Both the position numbers and the translations under genes were made by a program. From Olivibacter jilunii (GTDB lineage Bacteria > Bacteroidota > Bacteroidia > Sphingobacteriales > Sphingobacteriaceae), in NCBI RefSeq assembly GCF_900607235.1, contig NZ_LR027852.1, forward strand, positions 468,600-532,599: DNA of 64,000 bases, given 5' to 3'. Below, piece after piece: positions 45,574 through 54,638 of this stretch. The notes beneath the pieces are model-generated. The model had not been told where the DNA came from. It was given only the letters and a program-made list of their open reading frames with translations, and did no database searches. Within the stretch, counting starts at the first letter, position 1. Each line of letters opens with the position of its first letter.

Positions 45574-46062
45574 CTAACGGCTATGCAACCGTAAGGTTTC
45601 TCGCAAAGGATACTCTTTAAGGGTACCTAAATGACCATCTAAAAGGGTTATCGAACGGATAGCGATTATTGTGTCTTTGTCATATATAGTAATACAATCA
45701 GCTTCCAATTTGCGATTGATCTCAACATGATGGTATCGGTAAACTTCATTGTTATTTTTGATGTGTGAAAAAAACAAGGGGATCGGTATATTGAAATTAC
45801 CGGTGTTTACCTTGATCACCAATAAACCATTTAATTGCGGCAAGTGCTCATTGTTCGATTGTCGTATCACCTGTTCTGTACTAAGGTCATACAATAAGAC
45901 AGACTGTATATCATTTTTGGAAGTGAAAATGAAGCCGGTATGGATTACCATGGAACTTATTTTTTGTTCGAAATGCTTGGCTTCCAGTGAATGGTTTATA
46001 ATGTGTCGAATCTCGTTACGATTTTTGCTATACAAGGCTTCGGCAACCTCCTGATATTTCAT
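45574..46062 (-). CDS. Hypothetical protein
   Basis: A 162-residue soluble protein starting MKYQEVAEALYSKNRNEIRHIIN. No signal peptide, membrane segment or metal motif is apparent. The family is not recognised; the alternating hydrophobic pattern in the middle (GLLVIKVNTGNFNIPIPLFFSH, VEINRKLEADCITIYDKD) suggests a beta-rich core. It stands alone, upstream of nothing obviously related, with no clear promoter match. Base use looks like the neighbours'. Confidence 0.5.
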   Translation of the reverse strand: MKYQEVAEALYSKNRNEIRHIINHSLEAKHFEQKISSMVIHTGFIFTSKNDIQSVLLYDLSTEQVIRQSNNEHLPQLNGLLVIKVNTGNFNIPIPLFFSHIKNNNEVYRYHHVEINRKLEADCITIYDKDTIIAIRSITLLDGHLGTLKEYPLRETLRLHSR

Positions 46063-46262
46063 GAGTATAGTTATTAACTATGTTGATTTAGACTTTCCGT
46101 TGATTTATTTACACCGTATTTTAAGTGTAGCAAATCTCGATAATAAAAAGGATGTAATCTAAACTTCAGCCATCTTGTAACTAAAAGATGTAATTCGAGA
46201 AAGAATGTGTTCGCACCAACTTGCAAAAACTAGTTAAGATAACTGTTACGGGTTGCTTCATG

Positions 46263-47018
46263 TTAGGGCGCTTTGATCTTAACACCTTGTTGAATCAGTT
46301 GATTGTAAATAGTTTTTGCCAGCAGCAGGGCTTTCTCATGATCACCGTGTATACATAAAGTATCTGCTTTGATAGCGATAGATCTTTGATTTGTTGATAA
46401 TACTTGTTGTTGGGTGATCATAACTAAAGCGCGCTTCACTGCCTGTATTGTATCGGCAATAATGGCATCATCTTGACTTCGGGGTGTGAGTTTACCATCA
46501 TCTTGATAGCTTCGATCAGCAAAGACTTCAGATGCAACGGGAAGGCCTATTTTGTGCGCTGACAAAATTAGTTTGCTACCAGCCAGTCCATATAAATAGA
46601 GTCGCTTATCAAAATCATAAACTGCCTGTACAATCGCTGTTGCCAAATTTTCATCTCGAGCCGCCATATTATACAAAGCGCCATGTGGTTTAACATGATG
46701 TAATTTTCCCCCAGCGGTTTTTACAAATCCATAAAGAGCGCCAATCTGATAAAGCACCATATTGTATATTTCCTTCGGACTCATGTGAATTTCTCGTCTT
46801 CCAAAGCCCTGTACATCGTTGAAGCCAGGATGTGCCCCTATTGCTACACGTTTTTCGACTGCTCTTGCTACCGTACGCTGCATTACATCTGGATCACCGG
46901 CATGAAACCCACAGGCAATGTTCGCCGAGCTGATATAATCGAATAGCATATCCTGTTCCGGGAGTGTATAAGCACCAAAACTCTCTCCAACATCACAATT
47001 GATATCAATATAATACAT
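46263..47018 (-). CDS. pxpA: 5-oxoprolinase subunit A (LamB/YcsF family)
   Basis: A 251-residue protein: IDINCDVGESFGAY, NIACGFHAGDPDVM and AIGAHPGFNDVQGFGRRE are the conserved LamB/YcsF motifs, with KPHGALYN later. With PxpB and PxpC it hydrolyses 5-oxoproline (pyroglutamate) to glutamate using ATP. It is last of the operon pxpBCA, 78 bp after pxpC. Full length. Confidence 0.93.
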   Translation of the reverse strand: MYYIDINCDVGESFGAYTLPEQDMLFDYISSANIACGFHAGDPDVMQRTVARAVEKRVAIGAHPGFNDVQGFGRREIHMSPKEIYNMVLYQIGALYGFVKTAGGKLHHVKPHGALYNMAARDENLATAIVQAVYDFDKRLYLYGLAGSKLILSAHKIGLPVASEVFADRSYQDDGKLTPRSQDDAIIADTIQAVKRALVMITQQQVLSTNQRSIAIKADTLCIHGDHEKALLLAKTIYNQLIQQGVKIKAP

Positions 47019-47096
47019 ATATAGTTTCCTTCACGTGTTAAATATTGTAGATCTCGGCAATTTACGAAATAGACATATTGATTTTAGTTTGTGTTT

Positions 47097-48086
47097 CTAA
47101 ATGATCATATTTAGCGCAACAGCAAGCTTTTTAAGTTCGTTTTCTCTATTCATGTATAGCTTTTCAGCTTCTATACGACTAATGGCCGAAAACTGAATAG
47201 AATCTCCGGGCTTTAATTGTCCGCAAAGTGGTAAATCAACTTGTGCTATCTGTGCAATACGCGGGTAGCCACCCGTTGTTTGCCCGTCTGACATTAATAG
47301 AACGAGGGAGCCGTCGTGTGTTACCTGTACAGTGCCTGGTGCAACCGCTGTGGAAAGTAGTTCAATTTGGCTGGAACGCTGCAATAAAGGCCCTTCAAAG
47401 CGATATCCCATGCGGTTGCAATCACGACTCAAGGTATAACTAGCGGACAAAAAATTTAGCAAAGAATCGGCTCGAAACCAAGTAAACTCTTTGCCCGGAA
47501 CAATCCTGATCATTCTTTTGTCAAGCGGCATAAAGTGCTCTTTATCAATGCTCCAGTTAGGAAAACTGATTTTCGTACTTTTTAAGTGCGATAATAGGCG
47601 CAAAGTCGATGTAGTTAAGTTGTTTGCGTTTTTAAGCGAATCTTGCTTTTTTAAAGCACGTCCCATCAAGCCTCCGAATCTGCCGGTTATATAAGTGCTT
47701 TTGCTTCCCAAAACAATCGGAACATCCCAACCTCCCGCGATGGCTAAGTAGGTCCTTGAACCCGAACTGTGATGTCGAAATGCTAAATTTTGTCCGGCTG
47801 GGACAAAAAGAGGGCGATTATCAGGTAAAACTTGATCCGAAGCATAAAGAATGGCCCCCCCGCCGGAATATGCGATTAAAAGATCGGTTTCGGCTTCTAA
47901 CAATACATCCGCGTACGTTATTTCTATCACAGCCGCGTCAATCGCATTAGCTAAGCTAAGATTTGCTAGCCGCATAGAAAGTGAGTCCATCGCTCCGGCA
48001 GAGGGAATTCCTTGGGCACGATAAAAGTTTCTCCCCAAATCTTGTACAGTGCTGAGTATGCCGGGTTTTAAAATCTTAACTTTCAT
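47097..48086 (-). CDS. pxpC: 5-oxoprolinase subunit C (KipA-like)
   Basis: A 329-residue protein of the biotin-dependent carboxyltransferase/allophanate hydrolase subunit 2 fold. MKVKILKPGILSTVQDLGR and YRAQGIPSAGAMDSLSMRLANLS are the standard opening; LSRDCNRMGYRFEGP and LMSDGQTTGGYPRIAQI are the conserved later motifs. Partner of PxpB; the genes overlap by 11 bases, consistent with complex formation. Confidence 0.93.
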   Translation of the reverse strand: MKVKILKPGILSTVQDLGRNFYRAQGIPSAGAMDSLSMRLANLSLANAIDAAVIEITYADVLLEAETDLLIAYSGGGAILYASDQVLPDNRPLFVPAGQNLAFRHHSSGSRTYLAIAGGWDVPIVLGSKSTYITGRFGGLMGRALKKQDSLKNANNLTTSTLRLLSHLKSTKISFPNWSIDKEHFMPLDKRMIRIVPGKEFTWFRADSLLNFLSASYTLSRDCNRMGYRFEGPLLQRSSQIELLSTAVAPGTVQVTHDGSLVLLMSDGQTTGGYPRIAQIAQVDLPLCGQLKPGDSIQFSAISRIEAEKLYMNRENELKKLAVALNMII

Positions 48087-48834
48087 TGCTTCTCCTCAGG
48101 CGTTTAAATTCGCGTAAATCAATTGTATCGAAAATAACCTCGTCGCCGGCTCGCAATAGGCTCGGGGAAGATCGGTTAATATCGAAGAGACGCAGGGGGG
48201 TGCAACCAATGATTTGCCAACCTCCGGAAATTTCCAGAGGATAGATGCCCGTCTGCTTCCCTGCTATGCCGACTGAGCCTGCCGGTACTTGCTTGCGCGG
48301 AATCTTCTTTCTTGGTGTTTCCAATAGTGAGGGGGTGCCGCCTAAATAAGCGAAGCCGGGAACAAAGCCGATCATATAAACCTTATAAGTTGTACTACTA
48401 TGTAACTTGATAAGCTCCTGAGTCGATATATTGTGATACGAAGCTACATATGCTAAGTCCGGTCCAAGTTCTTCCTCATAACATATGGGTAAATGAATAG
48501 GTTCCTTTTTTATTTCATTTATCGGAATTGCCTGTTGCTGCAACTCAATTAAGTAATTGGAAATTCGTTCGAAACTATTCAGGCCGTAAAGCTGTTTTGC
48601 TTGGACAACCTGTATGGTATCATAGAAAATAGCTAATGAAGTATAGGCGGGGACGGTGGCAATAAAACCTTCGAATGGTAAACGATTTACTAGCTCATCG
48701 AATTGGTGAACTCGGTTAAAGGTCATTTCATCAATTTCTTGCCCAAACTCAATGGTAACGGCACTTTCTGATAAAAAATGAATATTGAAAGAAGGTGTAG
48801 ATGAATGGCCGGGCCTGCCAAATGGTACTCTCAT
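48076..48834 (-). CDS. pxpB: 5-oxoprolinase subunit B (KipI-like)
   Basis: A 252-residue protein of the allophanate hydrolase subunit 1/KipI fold: LSESAVTIEFGQEID, IGFVPGFAYLGGTP, RKKIPRKQVPAGSVGIAGKQTGIYPLEISGGWQIIG and PLRLFD are all typical. First gene of pxpBCA. The N-terminal ~15 residues (MRVPFGRPGHSSTPS) extend beyond the usual start, so a later start is possible, but no good ATG follows. Predicted minus-strand promoter at 48876-48883. Confidence 0.92.
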   Translation of the reverse strand: MRVPFGRPGHSSTPSFNIHFLSESAVTIEFGQEIDEMTFNRVHQFDELVNRLPFEGFIATVPAYTSLAIFYDTIQVVQAKQLYGLNSFERISNYLIELQQQAIPINEIKKEPIHLPICYEEELGPDLAYVASYHNISTQELIKLHSSTTYKVYMIGFVPGFAYLGGTPSLLETPRKKIPRKQVPAGSVGIAGKQTGIYPLEISGGWQIIGCTPLRLFDINRSSPSLLRAGDEVIFDTIDLREFKRLRRSNES

Positions 48835-48875
48835 GTGTAAGTTTTTAATTCATCGCTCAAGCGAAGGTACTAAAC

Positions 48876-48883
48876 CAAATTTA
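48876..48883 (-). promoter_or_regulatory. Predicted -7 element of pxpBCA
   Basis: The minus strand reads TAAATTTG (TAnnTTTG), 41 bases before the ATG at 48834; no clear -33 element at the expected distance. Confidence 0.45.
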
Positions 48884-48976
48884 TAAAGAAGAAAATGTAT
48901 ATTAGCAAGAATCGTTTTGTTAAAACTTATTGATAACAGAACGAATAACAGCTAACATAAACTACCGCAATAAATT

Positions 48977-49798
48977 ATGGCCGAATTTGATCTTAGTGAT
49001 TTAGAAAGAATCAATAAAAGCGAGGAAATACTGGATTTTCTAGTCGCAAACGATATCATCAAGGAGAAGAAGTTCAGGAAGCAACTCGCCTACGAAAAAG
49101 AACTTTCTGCTTTACAGTTTGAGTTGCTTCGCTTGCAGCAATATGTTATCGAAAATAAAAAACGATTACTGCTAATTTTTGAAGGACGAGATGCGGCAGG
49201 AAAAGGAGGAACAATCAGCAGAATGATCGCTAAACTGAATCCGAAAAAAATACGTGTAGTTGCACTTCCAAAACCGACAGAAGAGGAGAAAGGTCAATGG
49301 TATTTCCAACGATACATAAAACAGTTGCCAACCAGCGGAGAAATCGTGTTTTTTGATCGTAGCTGGTATAATCGAGCTGTTGTGGAACCTGTATTTGGTT
49401 TTTGCTCTGACTTACAATACACCTCGTTTATGGAACAAGTAAATTCGTTGGAACACCTACTCATCGATGATGGAATCATTATGATGAAAATTTTTCTTAC
49501 GATTTCAAAGAACGAGCAACTGGAGCGACTGGAAGATAGACAAAAGGATCCGATGAAACAATGGAAGGTTGGGGATCTGGATGAAAAGGCACAAGAAAAG
49601 TGGGATGATTATACCCATTATATAAATAAAATGTTGAAACGATCCGGTAGCAAGAAATCCCCTTGGGTCGAAGTAGTTACGGATGATAAAAAGCAGGCCC
49701 GATTGGAGGTTATTAAATACGTCCTTTCAAATGTGACAGGTTTTACGAGTAAACAAGACTTAAAGGTAGACGAGAAACTAATAAAGATTCATGGTTAG
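48977..49798 (+). CDS. ppk2: Polyphosphate kinase 2
   Basis: A 273-residue cytoplasmic PPK2-family kinase, which phosphorylates nucleotides (ADP/GDP or NMP) with polyphosphate. The Walker A loop EGRDAAGKGGT (~69-79), the IKQLPTSGEIVFFDRSWYNRA Walker B region with FFDRSWYNR, and the lid LEDRQKDPMKQWK are all present. Length fits a class I-III single-domain enzyme; the class cannot be decided by eye. Stands alone. Confidence 0.93.
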   Translation: MAEFDLSDLERINKSEEILDFLVANDIIKEKKFRKQLAYEKELSALQFELLRLQQYVIENKKRLLLIFEGRDAAGKGGTISRMIAKLNPKKIRVVALPKPTEEEKGQWYFQRYIKQLPTSGEIVFFDRSWYNRAVVEPVFGFCSDLQYTSFMEQVNSLEHLLIDDGIIMMKIFLTISKNEQLERLEDRQKDPMKQWKVGDLDEKAQEKWDDYTHYINKMLKRSGSKKSPWVEVVTDDKKQARLEVIKYVLSNVTGFTSKQDLKVDEKLIKIHG

Positions 49799-49822
49799 GC
49801 AATTTTTATTCTAGTCATTCAG

Positions 49823-49830
49823 TACCTTTG
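49823..49830 (+). promoter_or_regulatory. Predicted -7 element immediately before the monooxygenase ATG
   Basis: TACCTTTG fits TAnnTTTG and ends seven bases before the ATG at 49838, implying an almost leaderless mRNA. No -33 match. Confidence 0.45.
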
Positions 49831-49837
49831 GTGTATA

Positions 49838-50983
49838 ATGAGGGTTGCTATTGTAGGAGCAGGAATTGGCGGCTTATGCACAGCCGTGGCACTGCAAAAC
49901 CTAGGCTTGGATGTTAGTATTTATGAAGCTGCGCCAGTGATTAAGCCTGTTGGAGCTGGTATAGGACTTGCAGCCAATGCCATATTGGGATTGAAAAGAT
50001 TGGGAATAGAACAGGCTGTTTTTGAGAAAGGACATCAGGTCACTTCCCTTCGTATGCTTGATGCTGACGGGAAAATTATAAGTAATCAGGATACGGAATT
50101 ATTAGGACCCGATTTTGCAAATGCAAACTTGGTGATTCACCGTTCGGAGTTGCATGAAGTGCTTTTAAGTAGATTGTTGCCCAACTCATTACATTTAAAT
50201 AGAGAATTGCTTTCGTTCAGGAGGAAAAAGGAAAACCTCATTCTTTGTTTCTCGGACGGTTCTAGCTCGGTTACCAACCTGTTGATCGCAGCAGATGGTA
50301 TCCGCTCAGTCGTAAGGCAACAGCTTATACCTGATAGTAAGCCGAGATATGCAGGTTATACCTGTTGGCGTGCGGTTATTGAAAATCCGAACATCCCCTT
50401 AAATGAAATGGCATCTGTGGAAACCTGGACGGCTGCGGGAAGAGTTGGTATGTCTCCTTTGTCTCACAATCGTATTTATTGGTATTGCTGTATGAATGCG
50501 AAAGAAAACGATTCTTGCATGAGAGAAATGAAGCCCAAAGATTTGGCAGACAGTTTTTTAAACGCGCATACTCCAATAGCTGAAATTATTCGCAGTACAG
50601 CTCCGGAACAACTTATTTGGAGTGATGTATTTGATATTAAGCCGCTTCAGCATTTCGTCTACGAGGATAATATCGTTCTTGTGGGGGACGCAGCACATGC
50701 CACAACGCCTAATATGGGGCAGGGCGCCTGTCAGGCGATTGAGGACGCGGTGGTTTTAGCCCAGTGTCTTGCCACGCAAAGCGACCTCGCCACAGCACTT
50801 AAGCAATATGAAAAACGAAGAGTTAAAAGAACTAAACGCATCATATGGCAATCGAGGCTACTTGGCTGGATGGCGCATTGGGAAAGCCCATTTTGGTGTA
50901 GGTTTCGTAATGGTATATTACGGTCTGTGCCTAAGATTGTTACAAAAAAGCAGATTGCCTGGTTATTCAAAGTTGATTTCTAA
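49838..50983 (+). CDS. FAD-dependent monooxygenase (PHBH/salicylate hydroxylase type)
   Basis: A 381-residue class A flavoprotein monooxygenase. N-terminal VAIVGAGIGGLCTAVALQNLG binds the ADP moiety of FAD, IAADGIRSVVRQ is the DG motif and VLVGDAAHATTPNMGQGACQAIEDA the GD motif, all intact. C-terminal hydrophobic stretch (~355-375) may touch the membrane. It probably hydroxylates an aromatic or TetX-like substrate; TetX-type inactivation of tetracycline cannot be excluded by eye but I see no specific evidence. Possibly leaderless. Confidence 0.88.
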   Translation: MRVAIVGAGIGGLCTAVALQNLGLDVSIYEAAPVIKPVGAGIGLAANAILGLKRLGIEQAVFEKGHQVTSLRMLDADGKIISNQDTELLGPDFANANLVIHRSELHEVLLSRLLPNSLHLNRELLSFRRKKENLILCFSDGSSSVTNLLIAADGIRSVVRQQLIPDSKPRYAGYTCWRAVIENPNIPLNEMASVETWTAAGRVGMSPLSHNRIYWYCCMNAKENDSCMREMKPKDLADSFLNAHTPIAEIIRSTAPEQLIWSDVFDIKPLQHFVYEDNIVLVGDAAHATTPNMGQGACQAIEDAVVLAQCLATQSDLATALKQYEKRRVKRTKRIIWQSRLLGWMAHWESPFWCRFRNGILRSVPKIVTKKQIAWLFKVDF

Positions 50984-51162
50984 AAAGCGCTTGACAAAAT
51001 TATTACAACGCTTTCCTCTTAACTCAAATGTCAGCTTTTAGCTGAGCGGATGCGATCGCTTGCATTTTGTCTAATATCTTAAATCGCATAAATGTATTTT
51101 AGAATGGTTATAATTGCAAACATAAGCGCTCATTTTTACTTTTACAATACGGACGATTTACC

Positions 51163-51894
51163 ATGAAAGAAAATAAGTATGATGATCCTAACTTCTTTGC
51201 GAGCTACGGTTTGATGCCACGTTCTACAGCCGGTCTTGAAGCTGCGGGTGAGTGGCCTGCTTTCCGAGCCTTGTTGCCGGATTTGGCTGACAAAACTGTG
51301 CTAGACTTAGGTTGTGGTTATGGATGGCACTGCCGCTATGCAATGGAACAGAAAGCGAAGCGGGTCACCGGAATAGATCTGTCTAAGAAAATGCTGGAAA
51401 AAGCGAAAGAACTGACGCAAGATCAGAATATCCAATACGAGTGCGTAGCCATTGAGGACATAACATTTAGCGAGGCTACCTTTGATGTCGTCATTAGTTC
51501 GCTCGCACTTCATTATGTGAGCGATTTTCAACAGGTTTGCGAGCATGTTTATCATTGTTTAGTACCTAGCGGTACTTTTGTTTTCTCTGTCGAACATCCT
51601 GTTTTTACTGCCATGGCTTCTCAAGATTGGTTTTACGATGAGCAGAAAAATCGGATGCACTGGCCCATCGATCATTACTTTAGTGAAGGGCTCAGGAAGA
51701 CTAGGTTTTTAAATGAAGATGTTATAAAATACCATCGGACTGTTGAGACCTATTTATCAAATTTATTGGATGCTGGTTTTACAATTAATAGACTTTGCGA
51801 ACCAAAACCATCAGTATCCGTGTTAAAAAATTATCCAGATATGGTTCACGAATTGAGGCGTCCGATTTTTCTTTTATTTTCGGTGTCTAAATAA
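51163..51894 (+). CDS. Class I SAM-dependent methyltransferase
   Basis: A 243-residue methyltransferase of the Methyltransf_11/25 type. Motif I is VLDLGCGYGWHCRYA (~46-60), motif II IDLSKKMLEKAKE, and the later FDVVISSLALHYVSDF fits motif IV. The C-terminal part (VFSVEHPVFTAMASQDWF) is typical of small-molecule methyltransferases of this group. Substrate unknown. No operon partner; the NUDIX gene follows 37 bp later. Confidence 0.87.
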   Translation: MKENKYDDPNFFASYGLMPRSTAGLEAAGEWPAFRALLPDLADKTVLDLGCGYGWHCRYAMEQKAKRVTGIDLSKKMLEKAKELTQDQNIQYECVAIEDITFSEATFDVVISSLALHYVSDFQQVCEHVYHCLVPSGTFVFSVEHPVFTAMASQDWFYDEQKNRMHWPIDHYFSEGLRKTRFLNEDVIKYHRTVETYLSNLLDAGFTINRLCEPKPSVSVLKNYPDMVHELRRPIFLLFSVSK

Positions 51895-51931
51895 AAATGC
51901 CTTAAGTTTTTACAATGGTTGAAATAGGGAG

Positions 51932-52315
51932 ATGAAACATTATAAAGTTGTTGCGGCGGTCATAGAGCATAAAGGAGCTATTCTTTGCACGCAAAAAGGT
52001 GAACACAATTACCCTTATCTAAGCTATAAATATGAATTTCCCGGTGGAAAAGTAGAGCGCGGTGAGCGGGACGAAGATGCGCTGATTAGAGAAATAGATG
52101 AGGAGTTGGCATTATGTATTACGGTAAATAGAAAAATAGCTGTTGTTAATCATCAATATCCCGATTTTATGATCACACTAACTGCTTTTCACTGTAATTC
52201 AACTTCACGTGAGGTTACATTGGTGGAACACCTGCATGCAATATGGTTACCAAAAGAAAAACTAAAGACGTTAGCTTGGGCGGCTGCTGATCAGCCCATC
52301 TTGCAATATTTGTAG
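51932..52315 (+). CDS. NUDIX hydrolase, (deoxy)nucleoside triphosphate pyrophosphohydrolase
   Basis: A 127-residue MutT-like hydrolase: VVAAVIEHKGAILCTQKGE opens the fold and the NUDIX box GGKVERGERDEDALIREIDEEL (FPGGKVE...REIDEEL) is complete with its catalytic Glu residues. It cleaves NTP or oxidised NTP to the monophosphate, cleaning the nucleotide pool. Lies just after the methyltransferase in the same direction. Confidence 0.9.
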   Translation: MKHYKVVAAVIEHKGAILCTQKGEHNYPYLSYKYEFPGGKVERGERDEDALIREIDEELALCITVNRKIAVVNHQYPDFMITLTAFHCNSTSREVTLVEHLHAIWLPKEKLKTLAWAAADQPILQYL

Positions 52316-52398
52316 TGTCATTGGTACTATTTTCTTCAGCATTATAATTTTTTTATTTCAATTTATGAAAAATGTATCTTTTTAATAAATTAGCTGCC

Positions 52399-52471
52399 GC
52401 ATTTCAAATCTGACTCATTTGGCAAGCTCGGCTAAATGGTTGGTCTAGCTCGGAGCCCACGATTTGAAAGC
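52399..52471 (+). promoter_or_regulatory. Candidate structured leader of the NEW3-ABC operon
   Basis: GC(A)TTTCAAATC at 52399-52410 pairs with GATTTGAAAGC at 52461-52471 (11 pairs, one bulged A), enclosing ~50 bases with an AGCTCGG direct repeat. A near-consensus TATCTTTT at 52375-52382 sits just upstream. It lies in the 202-bp gap before the NEW3 gene and may be a leader RNA; strand and role are inferred. Confidence 0.3.
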
Positions 52472-52517
52472 CTAACCACTTTGTACTGTTAGTGTTAAAA
52501 ATTATAAATTTTTTTTT

Positions 52518-53678
52518 ATGTTAGCGCGTGCAAAACGATTGTATTCATTTTTTACCATTTTATTTTTCCTGTTGGGGCTATTGCCTTATAGTTTTTATGA
52601 AAATTGCCTGGCCCAAGGTCTTTCATTGTATACGCCGTATCCGAAAATTTCAGTACCACCCGGAGAATCGATCGATTATTCGATTGATTTAATTAACAAC
52701 AGCAATGCAATAAAAACCAGTGATATTTCAGTTGTCGGCTTGCCAAAAGATTGGAGCTATGAACTGAAATCCGGCAATTGGGATGTGGCGCAACTTTCTG
52801 TTCTTCCGAAGGAAAAGAAAAGCTTTAACTTAAAGGTTAATGTTCCGGTGAAGGTTAACAAAGGCGCTTTCCAATTTCGGGTGCAAGCTAAAGGATATGC
52901 TTCTTTGCCATTGACTGTGCTGGTATCGGAGCAGGGAGGCTATAAGACCGGGTTTTCGTCTGATCAAAGAAATATGGAGGGGGCAGCCAATTCAATGTTT
53001 ACCTTTAATGCGACCTTAAGAAATCAAACCGCAGATAATCAAGTTTATGCCTTAACGGCGCAAGCACTTCCGGGATGGAATGTGTCCTTTAAGGCGAATG
53101 GCAAACAGGTTTCTTCGGTAGATATGGTAGCTAACCAAACCCAAAACATTACGGTTGAAATAGATCCGCCTGATGAAACGAAGGCAGGTTCCTACAAAGT
53201 GCCTGTTTTGGCGACTACAGCGAATACATCAGCTAATTTGGAATTCGAAGTAGTGATCAAGGGATCTTATAAAATGGAACTGACCACACCGACCGGCTTA
53301 CTAAGCACCGATGTTACAGCCGGTGAAAGTAAAAGGGTGCAGCTCGCACTAAAAAACAGCGGTTCGGCTGATTTAAAAAATGTCGAAATGAAGTTTTCTG
53401 CTCCGGCAAACTGGGATGTCGTTTTCGAACCCGCAAAAATTCCTTTGCTAAGACCTGGGGCAACCGTAGACGTCTTCGCAACGATTAAAGCGGATAAGAA
53501 GGCCATTGCGGGTGATTATGTGACGGAATTGGAAGCAAAAACACCGGAGATATCTTCGAAAGCCTCGTTTCGTATATCCGTCGAAACTTCTTTACTGTGG
53601 GGATGGTTGGGCATTATGATCATTTTAGCGGCTATTGCTTGTGTATATTACCTAATTCGTAAGTACGGAAGGAGATAG
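52518..53678 (+). CDS. NEW3-domain exported membrane-anchored protein
   Basis: A 386-residue protein, exported by an N-terminal signal peptide and anchored by a C-terminal helix (ILAAIACVYYLIRKYG) with a basic tail. Between them lie about three NEW3/NPCBM-associated immunoglobulin-like repeats: VPPGESIDYSIDLINNS, NVKVPVK..., and TAGESKRVQLALKNSGSADLKNV. It is the first gene of an operon with an ABC ATPase (3-bp gap) and ABC-2 permease, so it may be an envelope partner of this exporter. Confidence 0.75.
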   Translation: MLARAKRLYSFFTILFFLLGLLPYSFYENCLAQGLSLYTPYPKISVPPGESIDYSIDLINNSNAIKTSDISVVGLPKDWSYELKSGNWDVAQLSVLPKEKKSFNLKVNVPVKVNKGAFQFRVQAKGYASLPLTVLVSEQGGYKTGFSSDQRNMEGAANSMFTFNATLRNQTADNQVYALTAQALPGWNVSFKANGKQVSSVDMVANQTQNITVEIDPPDETKAGSYKVPVLATTANTSANLEFEVVIKGSYKMELTTPTGLLSTDVTAGESKRVQLALKNSGSADLKNVEMKFSAPANWDVVFEPAKIPLLRPGATVDVFATIKADKKAIAGDYVTELEAKTPEISSKASFRISVETSLLWGWLGIMIILAAIACVYYLIRKYGRR

Positions 53679-53681
53679 GCG

Positions 53682-54638
53682 GTGGAAGAAGTTATCGAAT
53701 TAAAAGGTGTTACAAAATGTTACGGTTCATTGAAGGCCGTTGATAACTTGGATCTCGCGGTTCGAAAGGGAGAAATATATGGCCTTTTAGGACCAAATGG
53801 TGCCGGTAAGTCGACGACAATTTTAATGATGCTGGGACTGACTGAGCCAAAGACAGGAACGATTAAAGTTTGCAATATCGATTCCACTGTCAATCCCATT
53901 GAAGTAAAAAGACGAGTCGGTTATCTACCGGATAATGTCGGGTTTTATGATAATCAAACCGGATTGGAGAATCTGATTTTCACCGCTAAACTTAATCGCG
54001 CAACGTGGACTGAAGCAAGAGACAGAGCTTTAGATCTGTTGAATCGAGTAGGGTTGATAGATGCGGCTAATAAAAAAGTTGGAACTTACTCTAGAGGAAT
54101 GCGTCAGCGACTTGGCTTGGCAGATGTTTTGATTAAAAGACCGGAAGTAATTATTTTGGATGAACCGACACTCGGTATTGATCCGAGTGGTGTCAAAGCA
54201 TTTTTAGACTTGATTGTTCAGTTAAGTAGAGAACAGGGACTTACTGTTTTGCTCTCATCTCATCACTTACATCAAGTACAACAGGTATGTGATCGGGTAG
54301 GGATCTTTGTTAATGGCAAATTGATTGCCAATGGCACTATACCCGAACTTTCAAAACAACTTTTTAGTAGCGAAGTGTTTACGGTAGAGGCAGGTATCGC
54401 TTGGCACGAGTTGGAAAAACCACATCAATTGATGAACGACCTGGGGAAGATCGATGGAATTAATAGCGTTAAGTATGAGCAAAATCGATTATTGATTGGG
54501 TGCTCAACGGATAAAACAGCTGCTATAGCACGTACAATTGTCCGTTCAGATATTGATCTGACACACTTGTATCAGCGACAATATGGTTTAGACGAAATTT
54601 ATCAGCGTTATTTTGAAGGAGAACAGAAGTATGTATAA
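53682..54638 (+). CDS. ABC transporter ATP-binding subunit
   Basis: A 318-residue ATPase, GTG start. Walker A GPNGAGKST (~37-45), signature SRGMRQRLGLA, Walker B VIILDEPTLGIDP and the H-loop SSHHLHQ are all present; a C-terminal ~80 residues follow as in NodI/NosF/GldA-type exporters. It energises the permease encoded next, with an 8-base overlap with the ATG at 54631. Substrate unknown. Confidence 0.92.
   Translation: MEEVIELKGVTKCYGSLKAVDNLDLAVRKGEIYGLLGPNGAGKSTTILMMLGLTEPKTGTIKVCNIDSTVNPIEVKRRVGYLPDNVGFYDNQTGLENLIFTAKLNRATWTEARDRALDLLNRVGLIDAANKKVGTYSRGMRQRLGLADVLIKRPEVIILDEPTLGIDPSGVKAFLDLIVQLSREQGLTVLLSSHHLHQVQQVCDRVGIFVNGKLIANGTIPELSKQLFSSEVFTVEAGIAWHELEKPHQLMNDLGKIDGINSVKYEQNRLLIGCSTDKTAAIARTIVRSDIDLTHLYQRQYGLDEIYQRYFEGEQKYV

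Noticed and set aside
49838..50983. TetX-type tetracycline-inactivating monooxygenase
   Set aside because: Only generic class A flavoprotein motifs can be read; no resistance context. Left as a general monooxygenase.
52399..52471. Possible tRNA in the NEW3 leader (repeated GCTC-like stems)
   Set aside because: No T-arm GGTTCGA motif, no acceptor pairing of tRNA length.
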